Shown piece after piece: positions 55,038-63,489 of a DNA stretch of 64,000 nt. Source of the stretch: Castellaniella sp. MT123 (GTDB lineage: Bacteria; Pseudomonadota; Gammaproteobacteria; Burkholderiales; Burkholderiaceae_B); NCBI RefSeq assembly GCF_039614765.1, contig NZ_CP154879.1, positions 930,001-994,000 on the forward strand. The letters are read 5' to 3'. The notes beneath the pieces were generated by a model. It did no database searches, was not told the origin of the DNA, and was given only the letters and a program-made list of their open reading frames with translations. Positions within the stretch are counted from its first letter, which is position 1. Every line of letters starts with the position of its first letter. Made by a program: the position numbers and the translations under genes.

Positions 55038-55241
55038 AATTCAATCTCTCGTAGCCGGTTCAGGGCGGTATTGATAGCCTTGCGCGGTGTCTTAGGTGTC
55101 TTCTTCACGAATATATGCAGCACCATCAGCACTTGGCCGGTACGGGCCACATACATGCAGAAATTTAGCTCGGGTGTCAGCGGATAACGCTATCAACTCC
55201 GGTTCCGCTGCGGGAATCACCTTTACATGCCACGTTATCAT
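55034..55241 (-). pseudogene. Broken HigB/RelE-type toxin gene upstream of higA
   Basis: Two frames together make a recognisable toxin. From ATG 55241, MITWHVKVIPAAEPELIALS and ADTRAKF match the N-terminus of phage-Gp49/HigB toxins. In another frame, MYVARTGQVLMVLHIFVKK and TPKTPRKAINTALNRLREIEL match the C-terminus and end at 55034. The middle (about 35-45 codons expected) is missing and the frame shifts around 55178. The total of 208 bases is not a multiple of three. The toxin is therefore inactive. Confidence 0.75.
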
Positions 55242-55600
55242 TCTATCTCTTTTATGCTATGTTTTGTGGATGCCCTATCCGTTGTTCATGGCCCCCGGTT
55301 GTCGTCGCTCACCGAAGGACGGCTAAACGATCACGTGACTATCATGATCGTCGGTAACCATTGGCGGCCTGCCATGATGGCGGCGCATCCGGTAATGGAA
55401 CGCTGTCATTGTGGATGCCGCTTCTCAAGCCAACCAGAGGGGAAAAGTACGAAGGGACAAAAGGGTCGCTCGGCTCTCGGCCCGTACCTACGGACTACAT
55501 CAGCAATCCTTGCCCGAGTATTCCGATGATCATGACCACCGCTTCCGGCGCTCATGACTAGTACGTTCCAGCAGGGTTAAACTGCCCCCGGGCCTGTCAC
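55242..55600. other. Non-coding stretch between higB remnant and flagellin genes
   Basis: No credible gene is visible in these roughly 360 bases; reading frames are short and unlike neighbours in composition. It contains repeated TCATGA/ATGATC words and the 22-base-period repeats at 55521-55560. It looks like mobile-element debris. Confidence 0.6.
55521..55560 (+). repeat. Two tandem 18-mers with 22-base period, IS21-end-like
   Basis: TTCCGATGATCATGACCA (55521-55538) and TTCCGGCGCTCATGACTA (55543-55560) are tandem imperfect repeats, followed by another TTCC. Arrays of TTCCGG(C/T)GATCGTGACC-like repeats occur inside the ends of IS21-family elements. No transposase gene remains, so this would be a remnant end. 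The identification is from memory of the pattern, not a search. Confidence 0.4.
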
Positions 55601-55637
55601 AGAATGTAGGTTATCGACGAGACCGATGAGATCGGCA
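55601..55637 (+). repeat. Direct repeat, right copy
   Basis: Partner of 54731-54768 (see that entry). It lies just past the stop of the large flagellin gene and resembles a duplicated tail of the higA 3' end, with reading A-D-L-I-G-L-V against A-D-R-I-G-L-V in higA. Confidence 0.65.
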
Positions 55638-55656
55638 AAGCCACCAAAATATCGGC

Positions 55657-57603
55657 TTATCCGGAAATCAGTCGCAACGCTGCCTGCGGAAGCTGATTGG
55701 CCTGAGTCAACGCAGCCACGCCTGCCTGCTGCAGGATCTGGGCACGCGTCATGTTCGACACCTCCACCGCATAATCGGCGTCCTGGATGCGCGAACGAGC
55801 GGCGGTCAGATCCGCCCCCGTGCCCGCATTTTGCTGGACGATCGATTCCATCCGGTTATCCAGCGCCCCCCATTCGCCGCGTTTCTGGTCCACCCTTTCG
55901 ATGGCGCGATCAATGGTGGCGAGAGGATCCGGCGGCGTGCGCAGGCGCTGGGCAATGTCGGCCTCGTACAGCGTGATCACTGTCTTGTCAGCCGCCGCAT
56001 TGCTGGAAACCGTAAACGGATAGTAGGTCGTCCCGTCCAACCGGGTCTTGTACATTGGATAGTACAGATAGACCTCGCCCATGCCATTGACCGTCTGCAG
56101 CATATACTGGCCCTGCTGATTTGCCACAACCTTTGCCGATTTATAAGCTGGATAGCCGCCGGAGGAACCATCCAGGCGAAACTCATACCCCCCCTTTCCA
56201 TCATCCCGCATGACGTCGGCGATCACCCACCCATCCACATCGACATAATTGACCTGTACATTATTGTTCGACGGCTTCAAATAGGCCGTGGTCGTGCCGC
56301 TAACATACTGTTCATCACTGACCGAGATCGTCCGGCTGCGGTCAGACACGACCGTGACCTTGTCTTGCGCGCCCCCCGTGGTAATCGTGACATCCGCCTT
56401 GTAGTAGGCGTACTGACCGGACAACAGCTTTTCCTCAACGAAATAGTATCCGCCCAGATGCACCAGATTCATGTCCGGGTTGCCCACCTGATCCGTGCCA
56501 TCCAGGCTCATCGTATAGGCCGCAGTCGCCAGGGATACCGCCGGCGCGGCCTGCAGCGGCTGCGACACGGGCCCCGGTAACGAGGCTTTGTCAATCGAAA
56601 CACCGGTCTTGGCCTGAGCCGTGATCTGATGCTGATCGCCATGAATGGTGAGCTCGGCCTCACGGTAATAGGTAGTGCCTGAGACCTGATGCTGGATCCA
56701 GTATTTTCCGCCCGCGGTCACCACCGCGGCGCCGGACAGCGACAAGGCCCCACCGCCCTGGTCCAGATACTGCCAGCTGCTGATCGATTCCTGCACTGTA
56801 GCGGCCACGACCGCGCTATCCACACCGAGCGTCACCGCACTCTTTCGAGTGTCCGTATCGTAGGATGCGTTGATACGCACTTCCTGCAGGCGCCCGCCAT
56901 TGCCATCCAGTTGCACCACTTGGCGACTGCTGGGTTGCGACATGCGCACCACATTGGGATTGTTGGTGGGCGGCACATAGCTGACGGATGTCCGGGCCGC
57001 ATCATCCAGATCGATCCGATAAGAACTGCCCGCCAGCGTCGAAACCGGCGTGATCCGGCCAGGGAGTCCCTGCACAGTCAGATCCAGCAAGCCGAGCTCT
57101 CGCACACTAAACCCCGGTGGACGCATGTCGAGGGCAAGCTGATCGCCGTCGTCAGCCCCTACCTGTAGGGCGCGCTGCCCGGCGGTGCCATCCAGCAAGG
57201 AAATCCCATTGAACGAGGCCGATTGATTCAAGCGCTCGATCTCTTTGAGATTCATGTTGATCTCCGCCTGAATCGCATCCCCCGCGTCACCCGCATACTG
57301 CCCGCTCAGTCCCTGAACCGACAGTTCCCGAATCCGCTGCAGCCTGGCATTGATCTCTCCCAAGGCCCCCTGCGCCGTTTGGGACAAGGAAATGCCGTCA
57401 TTCACATTGCGAGAGGCCTGCGTTAGCCCCTGAATCTGGGATGTCATGCGGTTGGCAATGGCCTGGCCGGCGGCATCGTCCTTGGCGCTGTTGATGCGCA
57501 GGCCGGAGGAAAGCCGCTGAATCGCGGCCTGCAAGGCGGAACCCGAGTTTTCCAGGTGGTGCTGGGCCGTCAAGCCGGGCAAGTTGGAGCGAACAGTCAG
57601 CAT
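55657..57603 (-). CDS. Large flagellin with modular variable domain
   Basis: This 648-residue flagellin has a canonical D0/D1 N-terminus (IQRLSSGLRINSAKDDAAGQAIANR at 28-52, IRELSVQ at 91-97) and C-terminus (AARSRIQDADYAVEVSNMTRAQILQQAG at 601-628). The central region (about 175-560) is much longer than in the neighbouring 394-residue flagellin. It holds repeated modules of the type GGxYW...SGxxYYxAxLTI (about 298-332 and 384-422) and looser copies near 472-502 and 513-549. It ends in LRLISG. The surface-exposed insert suggests an altered filament surface. It sits downstream of the standard flagellin with its own weak sigma-28-like promoter. Confidence 0.92.
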   Translation of the reverse strand: MLTVRSNLPGLTAQHHLENSGSALQAAIQRLSSGLRINSAKDDAAGQAIANRMTSQIQGLTQASRNVNDGISLSQTAQGALGEINARLQRIRELSVQGLSGQYAGDAGDAIQAEINMNLKEIERLNQSASFNGISLLDGTAGQRALQVGADDGDQLALDMRPPGFSVRELGLLDLTVQGLPGRITPVSTLAGSSYRIDLDDAARTSVSYVPPTNNPNVVRMSQPSSRQVVQLDGNGGRLQEVRINASYDTDTRKSAVTLGVDSAVVAATVQESISSWQYLDQGGGALSLSGAAVVTAGGKYWIQHQVSGTTYYREAELTIHGDQHQITAQAKTGVSIDKASLPGPVSQPLQAAPAVSLATAAYTMSLDGTDQVGNPDMNLVHLGGYYFVEEKLLSGQYAYYKADVTITTGGAQDKVTVVSDRSRTISVSDEQYVSGTTTAYLKPSNNNVQVNYVDVDGWVIADVMRDDGKGGYEFRLDGSSGGYPAYKSAKVVANQQGQYMLQTVNGMGEVYLYYPMYKTRLDGTTYYPFTVSSNAAADKTVITLYEADIAQRLRTPPDPLATIDRAIERVDQKRGEWGALDNRMESIVQQNAGTGADLTAARSRIQDADYAVEVSNMTRAQILQQAGVAALTQANQLPQAALRLISG

Positions 57604-57648
57604 CGATACACAGGGTTATGGTTTGTTATCCATGAGCAGTCAGCCTGT

Positions 57649-57675
57649 TTAACGGCCGCTGTCAGCAAAAATTAA
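57649..57675 (-). promoter_or_regulatory. Weak sigma-28-like promoter for the large flagellin
   Basis: On the minus strand TTAA (57675-57672), 15 bases, then GCCGTTAA (57656-57649). The -10 equals that of the first flagellin promoter; the -35 TTAA is a poor match to TAAA. It starts within the T-tract of the upstream terminator. Confidence 0.5.
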
Positions 57676-57715
57676 GGGAAAAAAAGCCCCACTTCCGTTG
57701 CCGGAGTGGGGCTTT
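57676..57715 (-). terminator. Intrinsic terminator of the standard flagellin gene
   Basis: On the minus strand an 11-bp stem AAAGCCCCACT/AGTGGGGCTTT (57715-57705 with 57693-57683) is followed by a run of T residues. It lies about 60 bases past the stop of the 394-residue flagellin gene. Confidence 0.9.
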
Positions 57716-57774
57716 CCTGCTGTGCAGCCTCTATACCATCAACAATGGCGGAAAGGCTGTTGACGATGTGCCGA

Positions 57775-58959
57775 TTAACGCAGCAGCGTCAGCATGGTCT
57801 GCGGGGCCTGGTTGGCCTGCGCCAGCACGGCGGTACCGGCTTGTTGCAGGATCTGGCCGCGCGTCATGTTGGAGACTTCGGTCGCGTAGTCGGCGTCTTC
57901 GATACGCGAACGGGCCGCCGACAGGTTGGTGACGGTATTGTTCAGGTTCGAAATGGCGGATTCGAACCGGTTCTGTACGGCACCCAGCTGGCTGCGCAGG
58001 GAATCAACGCTAGCGATTGCGCTATCGACCGTAGCCAGCATATTGCCGGTGCGGCCACTGCGCAGGTCCGACAACGCCATGGTATCCGTCTTCAGCGAGA
58101 AGGTGGCGGTTGCGGTGCTGGTGACGGCGTCTTGCGGGTTGAGCGCGACGTAGAAATCCGCAGAAGTTCCGCTGGCGACAGTCAGACCATTGTTGGCCAG
58201 GTTGGTCGACTCTTGGGCGCTTGATGGTTGAATAGTCACTTTGGCGAACCAGTTGCCATTCGAGTCAACGAGTGCATTCCCACCGACAGTGACGCTGCCG
58301 TTGGCAACACCCAGACGCCCGGCCAAAGTGTTCGCAGTTGCTTCGGAAACCGCAGAACCGGTGACACTGGTGGTAGCACCGTAGGCCTTCTGGAAATCGG
58401 CAGCGGCGGCATTGGCAGTCGTGCCGGCGGGGCCGGTGACATTGAACGTCGACAGGCCGAGTGCCTTGCTGTCAATCTTCTTCAGATTGATGTTGATGGT
58501 TTCATTGTCATTGGCACCAACCTGGACGGTCAGCTTTTGGTCGCTGGCCAGCACCTTGACGCTGTTGAATTGCGTCTGCCCCGACACACGATTGACTTCA
58601 TCCAACCGCTGATTGATTTCATCCTGGATGGACTTCAGGTCGCTGGCGGAGTTGGTCCCGTTGGCAGCCTGCACGGAAAGCTGACGAATCCGCTGCAGGT
58701 TGTTATTGATTTCGTTCAACGCACCTTCTGTTGTCTGGGCGATGGAGATGCCATCGTTGGCATTGCGGCCGGCTTGCGTCAGGCCGTTGATGTTTGCGGT
58801 GAAGCGGTTGGCGATGGCCTGGCCGGCGGCGTCGTCCTTGGCGCTGTTAATGCGCAGACCGGAGGACAGGCGCTGGATGGCGGAACCCAGTGCGGACTGG
58901 GACTTGGCCAGGTTGTTCTGGGAGACCAGAGCAAGGTAGTTGGTGTTGATAACAGCCAT
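57775..58959 (-). CDS. fliC: Flagellin FliC
   Basis: This 394-residue flagellin begins MAVINTNYLALVSQNNLAKSQ with the D0/D1 motif IQRLSSGLRINSAKDDAAGQAIANRF and IRQLSVQAANGTNS. A moderate central domain (about 175-310) precedes the C-terminal AARSRIEDADYATEVSNMTRGQILQQAGTAVLAQANQAPQTMLTLLR. Size and ends are standard. AGGAG precedes the ATG, and a consensus sigma-28 promoter lies about 80 bases upstream. It is the likely main filament subunit, and the adjacent OGT-type enzyme may modify it. Confidence 0.96.
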   Translation of the reverse strand: MAVINTNYLALVSQNNLAKSQSALGSAIQRLSSGLRINSAKDDAAGQAIANRFTANINGLTQAGRNANDGISIAQTTEGALNEINNNLQRIRQLSVQAANGTNSASDLKSIQDEINQRLDEVNRVSGQTQFNSVKVLASDQKLTVQVGANDNETININLKKIDSKALGLSTFNVTGPAGTTANAAAADFQKAYGATTSVTGSAVSEATANTLAGRLGVANGSVTVGGNALVDSNGNWFAKVTIQPSSAQESTNLANNGLTVASGTSADFYVALNPQDAVTSTATATFSLKTDTMALSDLRSGRTGNMLATVDSAIASVDSLRSQLGAVQNRFESAISNLNNTVTNLSAARSRIEDADYATEVSNMTRGQILQQAGTAVLAQANQAPQTMLTLLR

Positions 58960-59039
58960 GAAAGACTCCTAAGTGGTTCGGCGAAGATCCGCCCTTGTTG
59001 CCCAGGATGACAAACCGAGTGACCTCCTGTTCCACCTGG

Positions 59040-59066
59040 TTAACGGCAAGAGGGCTCTCAACTTTA
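59040..59066 (-). promoter_or_regulatory. Sigma-28 (FliA) promoter for fliC
   Basis: On the minus strand TAAAGTT (59066-59060) and GCCGTTAA (59047-59040) have TAAA-N15-GCCG spacing, matching the flagellar class 3 consensus TAAA-N15-GCCGATAA with one mismatch. It is 81 bases before the fliC ATG. Confidence 0.88.
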
Positions 59067-59151
59067 GGGATCTACAAAAAAATCATCCTGAACCTAATGA
59101 CCGGCTGGGCAAGCCGCAGCCACCGTCAACTGGCAGGCGCGGCGGGCGCCG

Positions 59152-62100
59152 TCAGCCGCGCCCTGCCCAACCGGCAAACATCTGCGTGTAAGCGCCCTCG
59201 ACACGACCAACAAACCCCTGGGTATCCGCCAGGTCACTGGAGTTCACTTCATCGATCAACCCGGCCTTGTTGAAGAATTTATCCGCCATTATCTTATCCG
59301 CAAGAGACACCGCCTTCTCTATGTATTTTTCCTCGGTGTCGGCCACCCATTCCGGATGACCGACACTGGTCAGGACCGATGCCCCGATGCGGCCAACACT
59401 GGGCCTGTCAGCCAGCGTGATAAAAGGCACACCCATATACAGCATGTCGAACAGGGTCGTTCCTGAATTATGGGGAAAACAATCTAGGCCGATGTCGGCC
59501 TTTGCAAGTGACGGCCAGGGCGGCGTGGCAAATCCCATATAAATCCGATCCGAAGAAATTCCGAACCCTAGAAACCTTAACCGTATGTCATCGCAAACCC
59601 CTGCGCTCCCAAAGTCCATGCTGTTGAGCACCAGCCTGGACCCGGGCACCTGACTCAATATGCTTGCCCAGCAACGAATGACCCTATCGTTCATTCTAAT
59701 CACTCTGGAAAGGCTGATAAAGGTAATGATCTTATTTGACACCTGCGCAATCTGATCTTCCCGCTGATCCTGAAGAAATTCATTGGGAATTCCAGGCCTG
59801 TATGTTGCCCACGTTCCCTTAAGTTTCCAAACCTTTTCCGCAAACAGGGCCTCGAAACCTTGCGGGCACAGCACTTCATTGGCCAAATAATAATCAATGG
59901 CAGACAGGCCAGTCGTATAACCAAACCCCAGCCACGACACGGAAACAGGGGCAGGCTTCAGTGCAAACACGCCCAGTCTATTTCCCGCCGTGTGTCCTGC
60001 CAGGTCAACGAGTATATCTATTTCGTCATTTCTGACCATATCGGCAACCTGATTATCCTTTAGATTATATATGTTCCTCCAGTGATCAGATAACGACCTG
60101 AAAATTCCCGTATGGCCATCCTCAATACTCACGTTGGAATATGAATATATGACAAAGCGATCTCTATCATGATATTTATAAAGCGGATTGATGAATTTCG
60201 CGACCGCATGATCCTTGAAGTCTGGAGACACATATCCAATCCTTATCTTACGACCGGTATCTTGTTTGTTGCCATGCGGTCTTTGATAGGCATATATTTT
60301 ACGGAAGAATTCATTTTCAAAATTTTGATAAATCTTGAAAATTTGATCCGCACTCATGTCATGAGCATAATTAACCATGAAGAGCAAATTATTATAAGCC
60401 AATATTTTGGCTTCTCTGGCCAGCCTTTTATTTCCTATGATACCTTGGCATATGGCAATGCCCTCCTTTGCTTTGCCAAGCTGAGAATACAGAGACGCCA
60501 AATTGACAATCAAAGAAACAGATTCACTGTCTTTTTCCAATCCATCCTTGAAATATCTTTCCGCAGCTTCTATCATCAACGCATGGCGACACGCGACCCC
60601 CAGTGCATTATATAAATAGTCCGGAGACCGCTCTTTATACAAAATCGGTCTGGAAATACGCAAAGCCTCTATTGCATTTCCTTTAACCGCAATAACAAGA
60701 ACGATGGACGGATAAAGATCAGGATCGGATGAAACCCTATCCCTTGAACGAAATGCAATGGACAATGCTTCATCATATTTTCCCTGATAAGCAAGACATC
60801 GGATAAGAATGGATAGGGGTCTGGCAAGCTCGGGGAGCTTTTTGCACAGTTGCTTTGCGAGCAATTCAGCCTTTGCATGATCGGCTGCCACAAACATGCT
60901 TTCCAAGTCCGCCAGTTGCTTGTATTGTCCCGAAGAGACTTTAATCTTCCTTTCATGGTTCAGTTGCCCGCGCAAGCTGCCGTGTATGTACATATGCAAC
61001 AGGTACATCACCCAGCACCCATCAGCGCCGTCCTTATCCGACAGGATTCTATCCAGCAAGATAAGCCAGCAGTCTGTGCGACGCGATAACAAAGCCAGTT
61101 TATTCAGTTTTCGAAGTAATTCATAAGCGATGCTTGAATCGGAAACGATCAGATCGGAAAAGTCATTTTCCTTATCTATTCTTGCAATATCATCTACATC
61201 CTCGTGAGATTGATCAAAATTTACTCTATTAAGGAGCAAAATCTCTAAAAACGCCAGCGAAAGATGAACAGGATTGCCCCACGAGTCCAGTATATCCGCG
61301 TGAAACTGCTTGACTTGATCGTCACCTTCTGATCCGCGCGAAGCGTGCAGCTCTGATATTAACTCAGGTAGCGGGAAAACCCCTTCGGGATTGCTTGACG
61401 GGTCCGCATCGCCATCCATGCAATAGTTCAATGCACCGGCATCGAATTGCTCGGATATGATCGATAAGACTGCATCGGATGAAAGCTGACACAACGTCTG
61501 CAGATCTTTGACGCTTAGACTGGATGGCCAACTAGCAGCCAGCATATCGAGAATATGAGCAGAATCCTCATTTTTGATCTTCTGCTGTCTTCCTTGATTA
61601 TTCTGATAAATCTGACCTTCGTAGACAGGCGCCCAATCCATGGGTTCCCAGCATCCAGCCCAACGAAGATCTGCTAATTTACTGATTTCGGGAGAAGCAC
61701 AGGGATTTATTTCACGCTCTACATGGGTCAGCAGCGTGTGCCGCCATAGCCTCGCGGTTGAAAAGTCCAGATACTGCTGACGAATGATGTCGGACTGACC
61801 TAGTGTCAGCAGGCTATTTGACGTATTTATCGATATGCCCCAATTTTTTGCCATGCCCAGGTGTGGGTGGCCATCCCCGATGCAAGCCAGTCCAGCCTGA
61901 TTGGCAGCTTGGGCAAACTCCACATGATATCGTCCTAGAGCATCAGGACTGCCCATGATGATGGGCAGATAGCCTCGTTCGATTTTCCGGCGAAAGTATT
62001 CCGCGGCAACCTGCAAACTTAATCCTAGACTATCTGCGCTTGAATCAAAATTATCGAAGAGACTCAACGCCGTCAGCGCCTGTGCTTTCTGATCATCCTC

Positions 62101-62613
62101 ATGACTACCCAGGTGATCCCGCAAATGCAATAGCAAGGCGTCCCTTACGATTTCGAGACTCTTTGCCCCCGGGAATGTCGGATAACCGACACAAGCGAGG
62201 CCGCCAGGTTCCAGAAGCGCCTTGCAACGATTCAGAAGATCCTGTGCGACCTCGGTGGGCAGATAGGCAAGCAAATCGGGGCAGATAATGAAATCGAAAC
62301 TTCCCAATTCAGGGGTAATCTGATCCCAACTCACAGATACGGCATTATAATTTCTTAAGGAACTTAGTTGAGAAACATCAAGGTATGGCTGACCAATAGC
62401 CAAGTCTATGATCTGTGAATCAGGATATGACAGCGCACAGGTTGCCAATAGAGGATTATGGCTAATTCCCAAACTCAGAATTCGTGCCTTATTCAATTCG
62501 ACGGCATCCACACCGTAAAGGTGCGCTGTGGCCCTTAATTGACTGAGTATGGGCTGTTCAATAGAGGCGCTAAAAAAATTTCCATTAAACAAGGCATCTA
62601 ACATGATAGGCAT
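59152..62613 (-). CDS. Fusion protein: degenerate methyltransferase-like/regulatory region + TPRs + O-GlcNAc-transferase (GT41) domain
   Basis: This 1153-residue, probably cytoplasmic protein has several regions. Residues about 22-165 have a class I methyltransferase shape (LEPGGLACVGYPTFPG is recognisable), but the SAM motif reads ILSLGISHNP instead of a glycine-rich loop. About 200-480 resembles the methyltransferase-regulatory region found with such domains. TPR-like helices span about 575-760. From 788 the GT41 catalytic region has IRIGYVSPDFKDHAVAKF (His803 as candidate base), LVDLAGHTAGNRL, PAPVSVSWLGFGYTTG and LDCFPHNSGTTLFDMLYMGVP. The UDP-binding lysine position appears to be Arg973. 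The gene is AT-rich, suggesting transfer. It lies just before fliC, so flagellin is the likely acceptor. Confidence 0.85.
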   Translation of the reverse strand: MPIMLDALFNGNFFSASIEQPILSQLRATAHLYGVDAVELNKARILSLGISHNPLLATCALSYPDSQIIDLAIGQPYLDVSQLSSLRNYNAVSVSWDQITPELGSFDFIICPDLLAYLPTEVAQDLLNRCKALLEPGGLACVGYPTFPGAKSLEIVRDALLLHLRDHLGSHEDDQKAQALTALSLFDNFDSSADSLGLSLQVAAEYFRRKIERGYLPIIMGSPDALGRYHVEFAQAANQAGLACIGDGHPHLGMAKNWGISINTSNSLLTLGQSDIIRQQYLDFSTARLWRHTLLTHVEREINPCASPEISKLADLRWAGCWEPMDWAPVYEGQIYQNNQGRQQKIKNEDSAHILDMLAASWPSSLSVKDLQTLCQLSSDAVLSIISEQFDAGALNYCMDGDADPSSNPEGVFPLPELISELHASRGSEGDDQVKQFHADILDSWGNPVHLSLAFLEILLLNRVNFDQSHEDVDDIARIDKENDFSDLIVSDSSIAYELLRKLNKLALLSRRTDCWLILLDRILSDKDGADGCWVMYLLHMYIHGSLRGQLNHERKIKVSSGQYKQLADLESMFVAADHAKAELLAKQLCKKLPELARPLSILIRCLAYQGKYDEALSIAFRSRDRVSSDPDLYPSIVLVIAVKGNAIEALRISRPILYKERSPDYLYNALGVACRHALMIEAAERYFKDGLEKDSESVSLIVNLASLYSQLGKAKEGIAICQGIIGNKRLAREAKILAYNNLLFMVNYAHDMSADQIFKIYQNFENEFFRKIYAYQRPHGNKQDTGRKIRIGYVSPDFKDHAVAKFINPLYKYHDRDRFVIYSYSNVSIEDGHTGIFRSLSDHWRNIYNLKDNQVADMVRNDEIDILVDLAGHTAGNRLGVFALKPAPVSVSWLGFGYTTGLSAIDYYLANEVLCPQGFEALFAEKVWKLKGTWATYRPGIPNEFLQDQREDQIAQVSNKIITFISLSRVIRMNDRVIRCWASILSQVPGSRLVLNSMDFGSAGVCDDIRLRFLGFGISSDRIYMGFATPPWPSLAKADIGLDCFPHNSGTTLFDMLYMGVPFITLADRPSVGRIGASVLTSVGHPEWVADTEEKYIEKAVSLADKIMADKFFNKAGLIDEVNSSDLADTQGFVGRVEGAYTQMFAGWAGRG

Positions 62614-62621
62614 AGGAAAAA

Positions 62622-62627
62622 ATTATA
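62622..62627 (-). promoter_or_regulatory. TATAAT -10 element close to the OGT-fusion start
   Basis: A perfect TATAAT on the minus strand ends only nine bases before the ATG at 62613 (18 before the ATG at 62604). If used, the mRNA would be nearly leaderless or start at the second ATG. No clear -35 hexamer was found at the right distance. Confidence 0.35.
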
Positions 62628-62674
62628 CGGTTTTGGTCATTTATGACTTGAGCACTCCCACCCAGACGACTGAT

Positions 62675-63469
62675 TCACGCGGCTTCTAGCTTTCTCAAAA
62701 ACCCGCCTGGTGCCACCGTCACCTGGATCCTGTCCTGCACATCAAGATCAAGCATAAAATCCTCGTGCGTCTCAAGGTATTTTTGTACGGCAGTCTTGGG
62801 GCTATTCCCCGGATCCCACGGACGATCCTCAAAAAAGCCCGGCGGCATGTCCTCCACGAAGGTATCGAACACCACGCAATAGCTGCCTGCGCTCACCAAC
62901 GGCGCATACGCGTTCAGTTCGGCCAGCACGTGATCGTGCGTGTGATTGCTGTCCAGGCACACCATCACCTTCGAATAGCCCACCGCCAAGTTGCGCACGC
63001 GCTCGACGGTCTCGCCGGCGACGCTGGAGCCCTCGATCATCTGGATGCGAGAGGCCATCGGATGCCGTTCCATTGCAATCCGGTTGTGTTCTCGGATGTC
63101 AATATCGATGCCCAGCACCTTTCTGTTCGAGATCCGCGGATCGAACGACACGCCCGCCTCGATCGCATCGCACATGTCCAGCAGCGCCAGCATCGAGGCG
63201 CTCAGCGCCAGCGACCCGCCGTGGGCGATACCCGTCTCGATGATCAGGTCCGGCCTGACCGCCCAGATCAGTTCCTGCATCGCCACCATGTCCTGGGGGT
63301 ACTGGATGATGGGCCGTCCCATCCAATCGAAGTTGTAGACGTACTTGCGCGCCATGGACTCGCGCAGCCAATCCTGGGATAGGCGCTTGAAATTCTCGTC
63401 GCGCCCGTACTGGGCGATACGCTCTGCCCGCTCCTGATGGAACGCGGCAACGGGGTCTTGGTTTGTCAT
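62675..63469 (-). CDS. CmcI/cephalosporin-hydroxylase-family SAM-dependent protein
   Basis: This 264-residue protein has a Rossmann-like core of the CmcI (cephalosporin hydroxylase) family: WMGRPIIQYPQDMVAMQELIW, PDLIIETGIAHGGSLALSASML (SAM loop), VLGIDIDIREHNR, SKVMVCLDSNHTHDHVLAEL and SYCVVFDTFVEDMP. Members in polysaccharide and rhamnose-modification clusters act as O-methyltransferases. I chose the ATG at 63469; a TTG four codons upstream is also possible. It follows the epimerase gene by 20 bases, suggesting joint work on a nucleotide sugar or glycan. Confidence 0.88.
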   Translation of the reverse strand: MTNQDPVAAFHQERAERIAQYGRDENFKRLSQDWLRESMARKYVYNFDWMGRPIIQYPQDMVAMQELIWAVRPDLIIETGIAHGGSLALSASMLALLDMCDAIEAGVSFDPRISNRKVLGIDIDIREHNRIAMERHPMASRIQMIEGSSVAGETVERVRNLAVGYSKVMVCLDSNHTHDHVLAELNAYAPLVSAGSYCVVFDTFVEDMPPGFFEDRPWDPGNSPKTAVQKYLETHEDFMLDLDVQDRIQVTVAPGGFLRKLEAA

Positions 63470-63489
63470 GTGATGAGCCAATGAATGAT

